This document shows positions 28,131 through 41,960 of a DNA stretch of 64,000 nt, one piece after another; position 1 is the first letter of the stretch; every line of letters begins with the position of its first letter. The position numbers and the translations under genes are program-made. The notes under the pieces are model-generated. The model was given only the letters and a program-made list of their open reading frames with translations, was not told where the DNA came from and did not search any database. The stretch is taken from contig JAIUJO010000069.1 in NCBI GenBank assembly GCA_023846275.1, positions 1,581,242-1,645,241 on the forward strand, given 5' to 3'. This DNA is from Vanilla planifolia. Taxonomy: Eukaryota > Streptophyta > Magnoliopsida > Asparagales > Orchidaceae.

Positions 28131-31100
28131 ATCATTCAATGTTATGTGTTTTGATAAGAGAAAGATTCTTGACTATGTTAATTAGTATTTTCGATTAATA
28201 TTGATTGTATTTTACATTATTAGTGACTATTTTGAAGTAATGTTAACTAGTCAAATTAAACTCTATGTAAATATTATTTAGGATTGGCATGTCACTTCTA
28301 TCATATCTTTTAATCATTCATGAAATAAAAATTTTATTGTAATTTTTAATTGAAATGTCTTATTGTCATTCTTGATAGTTATTTATGTTTTTGTTAATAT
28401 AACAAAACCTTATTCTTTATATTTCAAATATTTGAGTTTATTTGTTATTATAATTTTTTTAATTATCTTGTAATATTTAGTATTTGATAAATTTGAGTGT
28501 ATTTTAGGAAAATGCTTGTTCTTTTTAGTAGTTTTAATATTTTTTGTTGTTAATCATTTTTTTGTCAATCTAAAAAAATATTTTTGTAATATTTACTAGA
28601 AAAAAAACATATCTCTTTAATTGTTTATTAATGGAATGTGAAAAATAATTTAGAATATTTTTATGTTATTTGTTAATACAATAATCATTTAGTTCCTTTA
28701 AATTTTTATTTGTTTATGCAATTTGTTATTATCAACAAAAGGTTCCATGATAGGAATCAGAGTTTTTTTGTGTTGAGTGGATCAAAGAGCTTATAATGCT
28801 CATATTCATTGTAACTCTTATATTCCAAACTAGGTTGTTATCCAAAATAGTTATTGGTTATGCAATTCAAGAGAATCAAGAACTTCTATGAATGTTGGTC
28901 AAATTGAGATGCTTCTTTTAACTATTTGTAGTCTCCCTTTAAGTGTCTATTTTAAAATAGGTTGACATCTTTCTTTGGAAATTATGTTGGACAAGAATTT
29001 GTAGTCCTTTTGAGTTAGTCTTTACTGAAATCTTTAATTGATTGTTAAGTCATATTGCAAAGAAGCTTTATCCTAAGATGCTACTAAATCTAAAACTAAA
29101 CATACTTGTTTATTCTACCATCGAGTTTTTTTTAAAAAAGAATTATCAGTAATCTGGATTAAAATTTCATTTTCTTCCATGTCAACTGATTGGCAACCGT
29201 TGTTTTCCTTGAGCATGTGCTAGTTATTTTACCTATTTTATTAGCACAATCAATTATGACTTTTATATACTCCTTGCCTTATTGTTTTTTCATAAGCACC
29301 CTTACCTAACATTAAACTAGTAGATTGAAATGACTTTTCATTTACCATATTATCTTATTGAATTCATTGCCATGATACATTTGAGTTTTAATCTTTTTTT
29401 GTTATTAGATGAAACTAGGTAATTCCATTACTAGATCCACATCACCACATATCCTTACTATGCTTGATCTTGTTAGGCTTATAGTAGCTATTTTTACTTG
29501 TATAAGATTTTTTACTACCAAAACCAAGAAGTAAAATGCTACCTTATTAAAAGAAATGTGTCAAAATATATTGAAATGAAACCAAAACTAGAGCTAATGA
29601 TGAATCAACATTTAAGTGAATCATAGGACGCTACTTAAAGATTGCTTGCATAAAGTTATTGATGTTCTATTCCTAGTGAACATAACATCATAAATGATCA
29701 AGCTAATGTAATTAATGCATGTTAGTTATCAACAGTTTAAACCATAAAAATTTTTAAAACATTGATATTCTCAAATACCATAGGGTTTTTTAACATATTT
29801 GGGAATTTGGTGAAAATTTCTTAACCAATTCAAGCATGAATAGTATGGCCATTTTACCAATTTCTTCTCCATTGAAAATAATATTTAGTCGACCATTTCT
29901 CATTCTCTTTCATTGATATAGACTTGTGAAAGCTTAGATATGTAACAAACAACATCAATAAATGAATAGTTGGTTGAGGTGAGGACCGCTGAACCTACAA
30001 TGAAGACTTACTATCCATTTGGCTTGGTTGAATTAAAATAAGGTCTAGTGCTCACATACAAGTGTCTTGATCATACCACTCTGGTTGGAAATAAGAATCA
30101 TACCACTTTGGTTATATAATCTTGTTATTCATGTATTTAACGTAAATATAAACAAATAGGATTTAGGACAAGCAACATTTTTAAATAATCTCTTAATAAC
30201 CAAATTATTGGGTGAATCATAAGTTAATATCATCAGCCACTATACCTTCTTACATGACGGCTTGTCATGTGACTAGACACTAATTCTTATATAATTTTAG
30301 TTTCATAACAAATTAGTGCACAATAATGGGTTAAGATATAAAAATTGAAGGTTGCCTTAAATAATTATGAATTTTGAATATTAAGAATTTGAGCTAGTCA
30401 CATAACATATGTATGTAATGATTTAGAATTCTAGTTCATCTAGATTCCTTATTTAAGTTAGGTTTATGCACAATGGATAGACCCTTATCAATTTGGTGCA
30501 GCTTAATTCCTAGTGAATCAAAATTAATAGACTAATTGAATAATATTCAAAAAATACTTATCATTATTGATTATGATCTTGAAAGTTATTTATACCATTT
30601 GAATAATGGTTTTTATTAAGTTTATGAGAAATATTCATAAAAATGACATGAGTTATTCAAATAATTTTTGTAAACTTTAAATCAACATTTTGAATAAAAT
30701 AGTTGAATAGAATATATCCAAAATGAAAATTGATGACTTATGAACATTGGCAGGTACTTAAGCATGCTCCCAAATGAGATTTTGCAAAATTTTAAAGTAA
30801 TGTAATATGCCTATAGCGAATCTACTCCACAATGTTAAGCATATGGAATAGATAACTTCTTTACACAAAGCAACAGTCTACTTTGATACAACTTTTTCGT
30901 CTTGAAGGATAAACAATGGTGGAGAAATTTGATTAATCTAATTTTTTGGTAATTCAAAATCATACTTGATTTTGAATTTTAGCATTTATCTTCATAAAAA
31001 AATATGAAGAAAAATACAAGAAAGCAAGTTAAACTAAGCTTTTAAAGATATTCAACCACTAGGCTTTATTATACATCCCCTTAGAATTTTAGAGCCTTGT

Positions 31101-33350
31101 GTATATAATCTCTTCTTCACATAACTTGAGAATAACGAAGGCATCACAAAAAATTTGTTTTATTTAAATAATTTATGCCTAATCTTCAACAAAAAAGAAT
31201 ACAAGATTATTTATCTCAATAACACACTTTACCCCAAGCATTGGAGTAAATCCTTCAAATCTCCACCAACAAAAGGCCTTACTTTCACACTTAATGCTAT
31301 GCCAACAGAATGCTTCTATGTAATGTTGCTAGTCTTCCCCTAATTTTAAGGACTTGATTTAGGATCTTTCCTTACAAGTAAAGCCAGGGCAATTTTAAGA
31401 ATATTGTTAAAATAATATTTAGAAAACAATAACCACATCTAATTTCATGGATATGTATTAAATAACACTTGTTCAATAAGATTAGAAGTTTTAAAAGAAA
31501 ATCATGAGATTTGTTTGATTATGAATGTATGAAAGTGCAATGTTGCGGTAGTGGAAGAATGTACTTGAACATTATTCGAAATTATTATTTCAATTAAAAC
31601 TACCATAAAAGAGCACCCTTTAAATTAAATGATGCTAAATGTTTGAATATGATTCAAATTAGTAAAATTTTTCTTCACCACATTATGGGAGAAAAGTGAG
31701 TTTATTTATAGGAACATGAGAACTTGTAATTTCCTTCAAATTATTGCATTGCAACTAAGCAAAAAATTTTATTGTATAACATAAACATACTTTACATCCC
31801 TAAGACTTAACACTGATGAATGTCAAACTACCCTCTAGAAATTAAATTTAGAAGAATATTTAGCACTCGAAAGCCACTAACATATGAGACCACTCATCAC
31901 ACAACTTCTATGCAAGTTGGCATTGCACAATGCACTTCCAACTTACAGTGCTCACCTGCACATTGCTTTCCTACATGAATGAATTACCTACATAATGGAT
32001 GTTGGTATCTAACATCATGAAATTTTAGGTTTGACACTAATTATTATGTATCTTTACTACCATGCATATTTCATAACACTATGAAAGTTTGATGGTCTTT
32101 TTAGCTTACTTTTAGACAACTCAAACAAGTGACAAAATCAGCCAAGTAACTATTAATATGTGATATGTTTGAATTGTGATATAGTAATGTTTTTTGAATT
32201 CTACTACACATTAAGTCAATAGAAATGAACCGATGAAAAGCATGATCTAATAACAACATGAATCGTTTATCTAAAGATCATCATAATTGTTATGATGAAT
32301 AGTAATGATATAATTATTTTTTCCTCATGCAATTCATGAACAAAGTCATTTAACAACATTATTTATAAATTGAGAGTTGTCCCTTAAAAAATTATTTCAT
32401 ATTGATACGTGCATTTAAATATAATGCTCATTCTATCACATCCATAAAAGATTCAACATACTTATATTGATGTGCATTTATAAGCTCTTAAGTTTGACAA
32501 GATAAGAATTTATGCAATAGTTATAATTGACACTCCGTTAGATCTCATAGGATTCTTTGATAAAAACTGTTAAACATTTTAGGTTATTATGTTACTTATT
32601 ATAAGGTTTGGAGTTCCACTCACTAAGATGCCTTATAACTAAACCCATGATGGGCATAAATTTGGAGTTATTAGAATTTTTAAATCATTTTTAGAGAATT
32701 ACAATGGATCAATGAGTGTTGCATGTCATGATTAAAAGATTTCAAAAGAATCAAGAAATAAGAAAGATAAATATATACTAAAGAAAAGCACTGGTAAAAA
32801 ATTACATGGTTTTTCCAACAAAACTATGGGCTTCATCAGTCCTTAAGTTGCCAAGCTTAAGCCTATCACTACCTAACCAATCCTTCATAAGTAGAGAGCT
32901 TTTTGCAATTGCTATTTGCATAGGCTAAAGCATAAAGTCCTCTCTACTTTTTCATGAGCCCAAAAATTACCCTTATTATCTTTTGGTTACAAGAACCTAC
33001 CTTCATTACATTCTTGTGGGGATAAGCATAACTCTAGTAGACCACAAAACCAAGCTCTAATAGAGTTCTTCCTTTCTTGAAATGGAGTACTAGATTGTTC
33101 TCTTAATCCATGCTAAGAGGAAAAAAGCATAAGAATTATAATCCTAAAAAAAAGGAAAATAAAAAATTTAACATATCCTTTTTGAGATATAAAATAATGA
33201 ATCATAACATAATAATTGAATCACTACTACCAAAGAATACCTAATAATTATTGCATCATGAATGTTGTGATATAGCTCTTCTAAGCCCTTCCGAAGTGAA
33301 CATCTAAGCAATTGCAAGAAAACAAAATATTAAAAAAGTGAAGTGATACT
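28131..33350. other. Unrecognised intergenic DNA
   Basis: A T-rich section (to about 28,740) gives way to mixed AT-rich sequence of roughly 30% GC. I searched both strands by eye for RT, integrase, transposase and common plant gene motifs and recognised none. The frame at 31,155-31,343 has no known motif. It could hold very old retroelement or gene remnants that have lost recognisable sequence. Confidence 0.45.
30071..30113 (+). repeat. Short direct repeat, 27 bp period
   Basis: TCATACCACTCTGGTT at 30,071-30,086 recurs with one change at 30,098-30,113. This is a small tandem duplication with no clear function. Confidence 0.7.
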
Positions 33351-36300
33351 GTATGCGCAAAAAAAACACAGTAGGCAAAAAATAAATAAATATTCATTTT
33401 TCAAATTTTAATGATTGAAACAAAATTTTTAGGTAAATAATTAAACTATAAAAATTTTATTTTAGCTTAAGTAGTATTCATTATTGCAGCAAGTATATTA
33501 ACTCTTCCATAGAATCAAATTCTTACTTCCATGTTTCTATAATGTTTACATCAAAGTTTGCACATAATCAAATAATTTCTAAACTATTTGTTATGCTAAA
33601 TTTTATACCTCTCTATTGGTCTATTCACCTTATGAGGTAATCAATTAATGTATAAAAAATTAAACTTTTTCCATGGTCTAATTTAGAGCCTAAAATATTG
33701 AAGATCCTTAAAAAACTATTAAGGAATGTTGACGGATATTACACACTAATAAAGGTTAGGTTATTTGTGTAGCATCTTATAATTATTCAAAGATTATCCT
33801 CCAAATTTATAGCATGAATTTTTAAGTTGAGTGGGTGGTAACATGTTAAAGGTTAAGCATAAAATTCTACTAAGCAATTTTATCATAACAAATTTCACAA
33901 AAAAATAAAACATTTTAAGACAAACCTATGTAGAGCAGCTTAATAAAAAAGAACAACTCTAATATTAGATTATCACTTAGAAAAAGATTATAAAAAGAGT
34001 ATACCTTTTTAGTAATGGTGGCTTATAGTTTCCTTTGGAATTAACATCTGGAGCACTAAAGATGAAAAAGGGTGATAAGGTAGAGAGTTTGGTTAGTGAG
34101 AAAGCTTAGTTCAAAAGATAATAAGATGGTAGGCTAGGATATGGTGTCTCATTTAGGTGGGTGATAGTTTATTGATTGGATTAGAAGAGTTAAAATGGTA
34201 GGTGAAGACAAATAGGTGTTTGCAAAAGCAGAAATTTGTTTGGTTGCTTGCACTCCTGAAGGAAAGTTTCTCACCTCCCATAATAGAGTTAGGCGTGCAC
34301 GTGTTGCTTACAAAGGTAGAAGTTCTAATAAGAGAAATCTTATTCAACAATAATTATAGTACAACAGAAGAACCTATCATATTTATAGATAAAGAGAGCC
34401 CAATGCATGAAAAAAATTTAAAAAAGTAAAATGCATCTTCAGAAAATATCATAAACATGGAAGAAAAAAGAAAAGATAATTTCAAAGTTAAATCACTGAG
34501 AAATCTAAAAAAGATATTTAGAATTTTATGAAATCAACTCTTAATAGTTTAACCACATTAATTATAAAATATATGAGAAAGATAATTTATTAATTAAATC
34601 ACTTAAGAATCTAAAAAAGATGATTAGAATTTTATGACATTTGCTCTAGGCAGTTCAACTACATTAAATATATAACATAAAAAAGTATAAAAAAATTTTG
34701 ATAGAAAACATTATGCAATTATGCAACATGATGATCAGTGTTATTGATGACATGACCAAGACCTCAATTGTGGACAACATAGAAGATGATGATTTATAAC
34801 TACCAAAAAATGTTATAGGAAACTAGGCAATGGTGGGTAGCCAAGGAACAATGAGCAATTTAGTGATGATTGGCACCTAGGACATATTGAGCAACCAGAT
34901 ATTATAGATCAAAAGCAATTAATAATCAAGAAATGGTGAATGACTAATCATAGTAAGCAATATATGTAGAAGAAGTGACATCGATGATGACATATTTTAC
35001 TGCAAAATATGATGACATATTCTACTAAATTGTTTGATTGCCTTCTTATATAAAGTGAAGTTGATGATCTACTTTGTTTATTCTATTGGATTTAAACATT
35101 GAATGATCTATTATGCATTAGATTATTGATCAAGTTGTTTAATGGGCCTTCAAGAAATCTCCATCTTAGAGTTTCACCATTGTCTTTTATTTCAAGCCTA
35201 ACTAAAGGGTTTATTACCTGTAATGCACTAGCTTAGATAACTAATTGTATGATCAAAAGGACAATTAAAAAGAAGTTTTTTCAATAAATTTATTTACTAT
35301 AGTTCATTTTGTACTAAATGCTTTTTAAAGAATGTTTTTGGACAAGATCATGTTTTTTGTAGATGTAATGTATCCATTAATATAAATATATTTTTTAGCT
35401 TAAAATTTAATATTTGCATTCAATAAAATTAAAGTTCTATCTAAGCACCTTACCTCTAGGACTTTTCATTATTGTTGGAATTTAAATCTTTCATTTTGTA
35501 CTAATTCCTTTCTTGAGGTACATTTCGGCTTGAACGTCACTATCTTTATGAGATTGTAGCAATGCTCAAAACCCACCTAATGTAGAATGATATGCTAAAC
35601 CAATTGTTAGCTCATAAATTGTTGAACGTGTTTAGGTTCAAATAATATATTTGAATAAGTGCCTACTCAATGTTCTATTAATTCAGAATTTTAAATCATA
35701 GGATCACTATACAAGTAAGTACTTTCTCAAAAGCCAAAGACTTAAATTGATCTTTGACACGAGGGAATCTTAACGTAAAGAAAAGTGATTTTAATAACCT
35801 ACACACAAAATAGTAATATTGGTGGAAAATAGGCAAGATGATTTTCCACTACAATTAAGATGATTTTCATGTGATTTTACCTTACTCCTCTTCTTTAAGT
35901 TCATCCATACACCTAAGCATGTATTATCTAAATTCTAAAAATTTACTTAAACTAACATAACAAAAATATTTTGGGTTTGTTATCATCAAACAAAGTTCTA
36001 TAAGTAGGAGTTAATAACATAATAACTATTATATCACTCTCCCTAGGTGAGAATGAGCTCAACTCCATGGAGTCATATTGAAATCTCTACTATTGCTTTA
36101 ACTTCTCTAAATTTAGGCAGTGAAGCTCCTCAGTAATCCAAGTGTCATTAGAGACTTGATGATCCTATTTACCCACCAAAAAACTTTGTTATATGTGATT
36201 CAATGTTAAGATTGTTTCATCATCTAAGATTGGCTCCACTTGATCTTAATGCTCACAAGATGTGGCTAAATGTATTGTTGGGATATTTTTTCTTGGCAAT

Positions 36301-36689
36301 GATGGTGAAGGCTCAAAGTCTCAGTAGGTACTAGGCATAGTTTTATAAATGAAATAAGTTATTTAATATTAAAGGTAGCTTTAATTTCACAATCATTACA
36401 AAAATCAAAATATAAATGTTGATGCTTATCCTTTATATAATTCTAAATGGTCTAATATTATAGGCATGTACTATTTTAAGGGCTCCAATTAATGTCTCTC
36501 TAACCTAACATAAATCATTATGTAATCACTTTCAACAAACTTTCTTAGTTATTAATGAGAATTTTCTAGTTATTTATATATTTAATTATTTCAATTGAAT
36601 TATTTAGTAATATATTTATGTAATAACTAGATATGATGCATGAAAGGCTTAATAAACTAAGAAGTGCTAAAATTATATGTTCAAAGAAT
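33351..36689. other. Unrecognised DNA with a possible LTR-like patch
   Basis: No protein motif was recognised. Positions about 34,720-35,300 have some LTR-like texture: a TATATAAAG word at 35,047-35,055 lies downstream of a mixed region and upstream of a T-rich leader. It has no matching partner and faces the opposite way to the gypsy fragment beyond it. Opposed open frames at 34,153-34,429 overlap each other and have no recognised content. Confidence 0.35.
34986..35026 (+). repeat. Short direct repeat, 25 bp period
   Basis: GATGACATATTTTACT at 34,986-35,001 recurs with one change at 35,011-35,026, just upstream of a TATATAAAG word at 35,047. Confidence 0.7.
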
Positions 36690-37870
36690 AAAATAAGTAG
36701 GGCGTTGACGATGATTTTAAGGACTCGAACCTATTGTTCTATCAATTGAATCATTTTGAATGGAAAGAGTAGAATGCCATAAAAGATTCTAGGGTTCAAC
36801 ATGTTGCATTTCTATGCTGCAAAAAAGGTTACCTAAACTTTGATTGACTAGATCTATTTGCCCCTCTATTTTTTGGATAATAAGTACAAAAAAACTTGAG
36901 TTTTGGTTAATTTAGGCACCAAAGTATTTTTCAAAAGTACCCAGTAAATCTGACATCACGATCTAAAATAATTAATTTGAGGTAAGCCATGTAGTTTCAC
37001 AATTTCATTAAGAAATCACATCATAATACCGAAGGTATTTGATGTCTTATGGTAAGATATGGCATGAGCCATTTTAAAAATCTCGTCAATATGAACATAG
37101 AGTCGTTATTCCTAATGATTTTGAAAACTCTTAATTCTAATTCCAAACATACATGTTTCCATGGTTGTTGTGCTATAAATAATGGTGTATATTCACCTTG
37201 ATTATAATTACCTAAATTAGTTGTGACGCATGTTTGACATTGAGAATCTATCATTGCAGCTTCTTTGGGGTATATTTGACCCACGAAATTAATCAATCAC
37301 ACATCTTAATTTGTTAACTCAACCAAGATGCCTAGTGAGACCTCTAGTAAGTATTTATCAGATAAGAAACTCCCTAAGAGATGTGTGGGGTATGTAAAGT
37401 CAGGATATGCAAAACAAAAACCATCTTTCAAATAATAATCATCAAAAACTTTATTAGATAAAGTATTGGCTTAATGACAAGTAGGACCTATATCAATGCA
37501 ATCACTATATAAATTCTTAATGAGTGTGACTATAATTCCACCACTATAGAAGCATCATATTGAATTCATTTAATGTAAAACTTTAAGGCAAATTGGTTTC
37601 ATAAGTTAGTATTTTAAATTCAACTGTCTCAAAAAGTTAGAAAATCGCAATTAATTATTTAAGTGCCGCCACATTAGTAAGTAATTTTTGGTACACTGGC
37701 AAGTACTGTAAATTATGCTTCTAACTTATGAATAAGAGATTTACTTATAAGCTTGTATCATGCTCAACTGATAGTGAATTGTGTCCACTCATGTTTGTTT
37801 GGTTCCATGTATATAAATAGTGAGAATGATTTTGTCTATATCATTCCAAGTTAGGAGCATGCTTCATAAC
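36690..37870 (-). mobile_element. Ty3/gypsy retrotransposon fossil (RNase H to integrase part)
   Basis: Read on the minus strand, this is the middle-to-late part of a gypsy pol. From high to low coordinate it shows RNase H-like sequence (about 37,860-37,600), the linker that precedes integrase with an 'LKDG' word near 37,430, the HHCC zinc region ending in CQTC near 37,230, and the integrase core (about 37,200-36,900) with a 'QPWKHV' block and an 'ILDRD'-like catalytic block. An 'HPQ-D'-like block follows near 36,760. The longest piece still open is 37,021-37,296 (91 codons). The element is broken many times and clearly ancient. No gag, protease or RT was found with it, and its LTRs were not identified. 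It directly abuts a LINE at about 37,875, so one has probably inserted into or truncated the other. Confidence 0.8.
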
Positions 37871-37879
37871 AATTTTTAT

Positions 37880-40800
37880 TGAAGTAATTACCACTTATGT
37901 TTCTGGTCGATAGTCTTTGAAGTGTAGACCTTCCAGCAAAGCCTTGCGTTACATGCATCCTTAAAATATTTCAATTTCTTAACAACTTATCCATAGTTTT
38001 CCCAGAGGAACCTAATTTATTTATAATTGGTGAAATTCTTCTTACTCACCTAATCATTATTAGCTTGTAGGAAACCATTTGTCACACTTTCTACTATGTT
38101 AATAATCTTGTTAGGAAGATATGGTATCATTAGAGTGTAAAGTAGTATTAATTAGAGGACATGAGTAACCATGACTAACTCCCTTTAAGAGTAATTTCTC
38201 CTTGTAATTATTATTAATCTAGTATTGTAGGTGAACCACGTATTTCTTAGCTTTAAATAATGTGCGTTCAAGTTAAGGGATTGGAAGGTAGCATCATTTG
38301 AATCCCAGGAGTTCTTAGATGAAGTTCTCAAGTTGTTTCATGTTTTTAAATCAAATAAACAAGTGATTTTGCACATTAATCTACAAACTTGATGTCCTCT
38401 TAAGCTTAGAGAAAAATAACTTGATAGTTTTAATGGAACATTTTTCACCACTTGAGAAAATGATATAGCCATCTACAAAGCACAAATGGGAGTTTGTTTC
38501 ACAATTTGTTTTGGGGCCTCATGATTCACGTTTTCTCATTAATAATGACAAACAACATCTATTATTGATACTCATCACTAGATTAAAAAATTAACTATTG
38601 AAGTTATACTTGTGTAGTATTTGTTTTACAAAACCATAAGATATACTACTGAATACTTTCCTAAAGTTTAGCTTGATAATAAAGTTATTGCCTTGGCTCT
38701 TGTAATTTAAACCATTAAGTAGTTCTTATGCAAGTAAGATATTTTTAGTGAATTCCCGTTAGTAAAAGTTGATTGCTCCATCGAGATAATAGTGAGTAGG
38801 AAACACTGTAAGCTAACTACTAAAAACATAGTATTATTTAAAAGAAACTAAAGAAACAAATTGTTCTAAAATCTTCAAAAGATTTACTATAATAAGTCTT
38901 TCGAAGGAAGATTATATTAGTACTAGTGAATAATTTAAGTGATGGGCTACCAACAAGAAAAACAATCATAGCATCATAAATGTCATTTTTAATTATGGTC
39001 AAACAATGCTTGTAAATGAAACCATTAAACCCATCCAATCCATGAGAACATAAAGAATTCATCCAAAAATTAATTGGTTATATTTCTTCCATTCTAGCAT
39101 GCTAAATCAATATCATAGCACTATTTGGTGAGTTTAAGCATAACAAAGCAAAGCACCTATTTAGTGCGGACTAGCTAGAGGTGAAGCAATCCATCACATA
39201 TTTGGCAATTGTATCCTCTTTTGAGAACCAAGTCACACTTGAATCTTTAAGTCATGTATTAAGATCCCTTTTCATATTATTGAGCATTGTGTGGAAAACA
39301 TTAGTGCTTTAATCACCATCCTTGAGTCACATAGTAAATGTCTTCAGGCTCTACTACATCACCTCTATTTTAGCAACCATGATTAGCTGATCTAAAGCAC
39401 TATTATTTCCAACCGTGATAACTCATCTATAATTCTTTGAATTTGTTTTCCTTCTTCATAAAATATTATTTTTATAATTCAATCTTATAAAATATATTAC
39501 CAAATTAAGGTTTAGTTTATTGTTGCAAGGGATTTTTAACTCTCATTAGCTTGTAAGCTTGGGCCTTTATTCCTAACCAAGTAGTTGGAAGACTCCAATT
39601 CTAAGCGACCATGATGATAAAATATTGTTCATCCATATGGGAGTGGTCTGATAAGATATTGTTCATATGTTGTAGCATTATAGTGGGACAATTTATGAAC
39701 CAATCATGATTCAATAGGTAACACATCATTTACTTATCATGCACTATAACCATGTCAAGCCATTTGTCTTCGTTTTCAATATTTGGCAATGTAAGTACTA
39801 CAACTTCAACACCCATATTTTGTTAGAAATGTTGCCCTCCAAATAATGAGATTCCTAAAAGCTTTTTTAGGTCTTTTTCTTACAAACAAATTTTTTACAT
39901 TCCATTTAGTTGCTTTTCTTGTTTAACATGTATTTCGTAACCATTATAAATCCATTATAGTCTATCTCGAAATTCTTAAGAGCCTTTGCTTTTTCCAGGA
40001 GAACCTTATTAAGGATTTTAAGAGATTGAGTCTTCCCTAATTGTTTAAGCTACACATCCTTCCTTTGTTTCAAGTTAGATTTAAATGTTTTTCTCTTACT
40101 TTACAATTTCTCATTGAAGTTAGTAATAAAAATGAACAAATAGATGATTCATTATACAATTAGGTTCTTTTAATAAGTGTTAATGGTCTATGATGTAGTG
40201 GGGGAGTTTTTTCTTTCAATTATGGGGGCAAGGGTGTTTCAAGCATTTTAAGATCTTATCATACCCTTATTTTGCCTCATCTTTTTTCATTCATTATTCA
40301 ACCTTTCAGTGTCTTCATTGATGACTAACAAAGTTCGACGTTTCGCACTACTAACTGTTTAACTAACTAGGATTTTCTGAACTTCACCATATCTTCCAAA
40401 TAAGAGTCTAAAAGTTTTTTTTCTTCTTAAATTGGACCATTAAAAAACCTTGTTTAAAATTACATAGATAGTATTTGAAAAAATTTTAAATACTTAATTT
40501 TTTTTCAAAATCAATTGTTTCTCCCAATCTTTCTAAAGATTCTAATATCTAAAAGATCTTTAACAAGATTGACAAAAACATAAGCTAGAATTACATGGGG
40601 CCTTCTTAAGTTGATTTGTGTAGAATCTACTTTTAATTGGTTGTTAACTATTGACCTGATTGAGAATAGGTACTACTTGTTGACCAGGTGGATTAGAAGG
40701 TCCTCCAAGAAGAAGCAAACTGGAGCTTTCAAAGTTTAAATATTGAGCAAAAACATTAGGAAATATTTTAAGTTCCTCATTTGAAAGACTATGATTTTCC

Positions 40801-41300
40801 TAATATTGTGCATCTAATATCAAATGTTGTCTAATTTTAGTGAAAATTTTAAGAGCACAAATTTACGATCATGGCTAATCCAAAGTAAAAAACTTTTTGG
40901 ATTCTTTGCCTTAGTAATTCCATGTTCAGTCATCCAAGTGAAAACATAGGCTATTAGAGTGAGTTTGAAGGGAGAATCCTTTTTGGAAGCAAAGTAATCA
41001 TTGAACATTGCCTTTTTTAAAGGACATTGGCATTATTGTGTTTAGCAAGAATGGAGGACATATCTAGATTCACCATAAAAGAGAGGCACTAAGGAAAATG
41101 CACTCATATTGCCTAAAATAATGGAATAACCCTATAACTATGTTGCAAATTTCATCATTCTCACACCAAACATGAAAAAAGCTATCACCTCATTATCATT
41201 TAGATGTTTATGTTTGACATTCTTTTGAAATGCCTTGTCAAAATGTACATTTTTTTTATCAATTTGAATATAAATAAATTGTCAATTTAAAAAATTATGA
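37880..41300 (-). mobile_element. L1-type LINE, degenerate copy A (ORF1-like, endonuclease, RT)
   Basis: The order on the minus strand fits a plant L1-like LINE. An ORF1-like region (about 41,300-40,530, including the 62-codon frame 40,820-41,008) comes first. An APE-type endonuclease region follows, with the conserved LSDHSH block at about 39,639-39,655, and then reverse transcriptase. The frame at 38,838-39,062 carries the RT start motif 'GLDGFNG..YKHC' and the later 'F.DFR.I' motif. Lower down lie the Q-STF and I--L blocks near 38,760, an 'FVDG' equivalent of the catalytic F-ADD box near 38,480, and the post-RT 'YLPNKIINIVES' block near 38,090. Many stops and frameshifts are present. The zinc and RNase H tail seen in copy B is missing, because the LINE ends against a gypsy fossil at about 37,875. 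It is non-functional and old. Confidence 0.8.
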
Positions 41301-41529
41301 AATAAAAACTTTCTCTCAAAATTGTTCATTTTCTTTTAGTATTCCTTAAGTTTGGTTAGATGTCCTCTACGCTATCAACTAGAAATTTCGACTTGCTTCC
41401 TTATGCTTCACGATGCTCCTTTCTTTCGATATGCTATTTATAATTCATATGAGGTTTCAGCATTAATCTTAAGCTAATGAGCTTCTTGCATCATGTTAAG
41501 TGTGGTTTAGCAAAAGAGATGATGAATTA

Positions 41530-41960
41530 CTATTAAATTTTTTATAAAAATATTTTAAAAAATATCTAAAAGTATTTTTAATAAGCTTGAACAAATTCCT
41601 TAAAGTAATTTTATACAAAATTTAATTTTTCTTTTTAAATACTTTAATCTTTATTTGATAATTTTTTGTGGTTTTACCTAAAATCAATCCAATGTTTACC
41701 CAAGGAAAAGTCCAAGAATGCAATAACTCTTATATAAAAACTTACAAAAATCTAGATAGGCTAAACCCTTTGAATAGTTAAGTAGAAAAAACATGCCATA
41801 AATAGTTTATAGTAAAAAAGGATATATAAAATGATGAAAGGAAAACAACAATAAGAATCTATGAAGGCTAATTCTTATGCTTAACGAAATGCACAATCAA
41901 GTACAAATATTTTAATTTTATCAATTGGAAATTGAGAGCTTAATTTATTTGAAGTAATAG
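41530..41960 (+). repeat. Dispersed repeat, copy 2 (partner near 16.1 kb)
   Basis: It is colinear with 16,070-16,530 through matching blocks near 41,565 and 41,893. It lies just beyond the 5' side of LINE copy A, so it is probably not part of that LINE, though a flanking LTR or insertion target is possible. Confidence 0.4.

Noticed and set aside
34153-34429. Overlapping 65- and 75-codon frames on opposite strands
   Set aside because: Neither shows a recognisable domain. Antisense overlap of similar length is typical of chance open sequence.
36695-36775. Minus-strand GGTTCGAGTCC, a perfect tRNA/SINE B box, preceded by an A box-like TCAATTGATAGA
   Set aside because: The boxes are too close together, there is no anticodon arm or acceptor stem, and the stretch lies in the integrase-distal part of the gypsy fossil, whose own coding pattern explains it.
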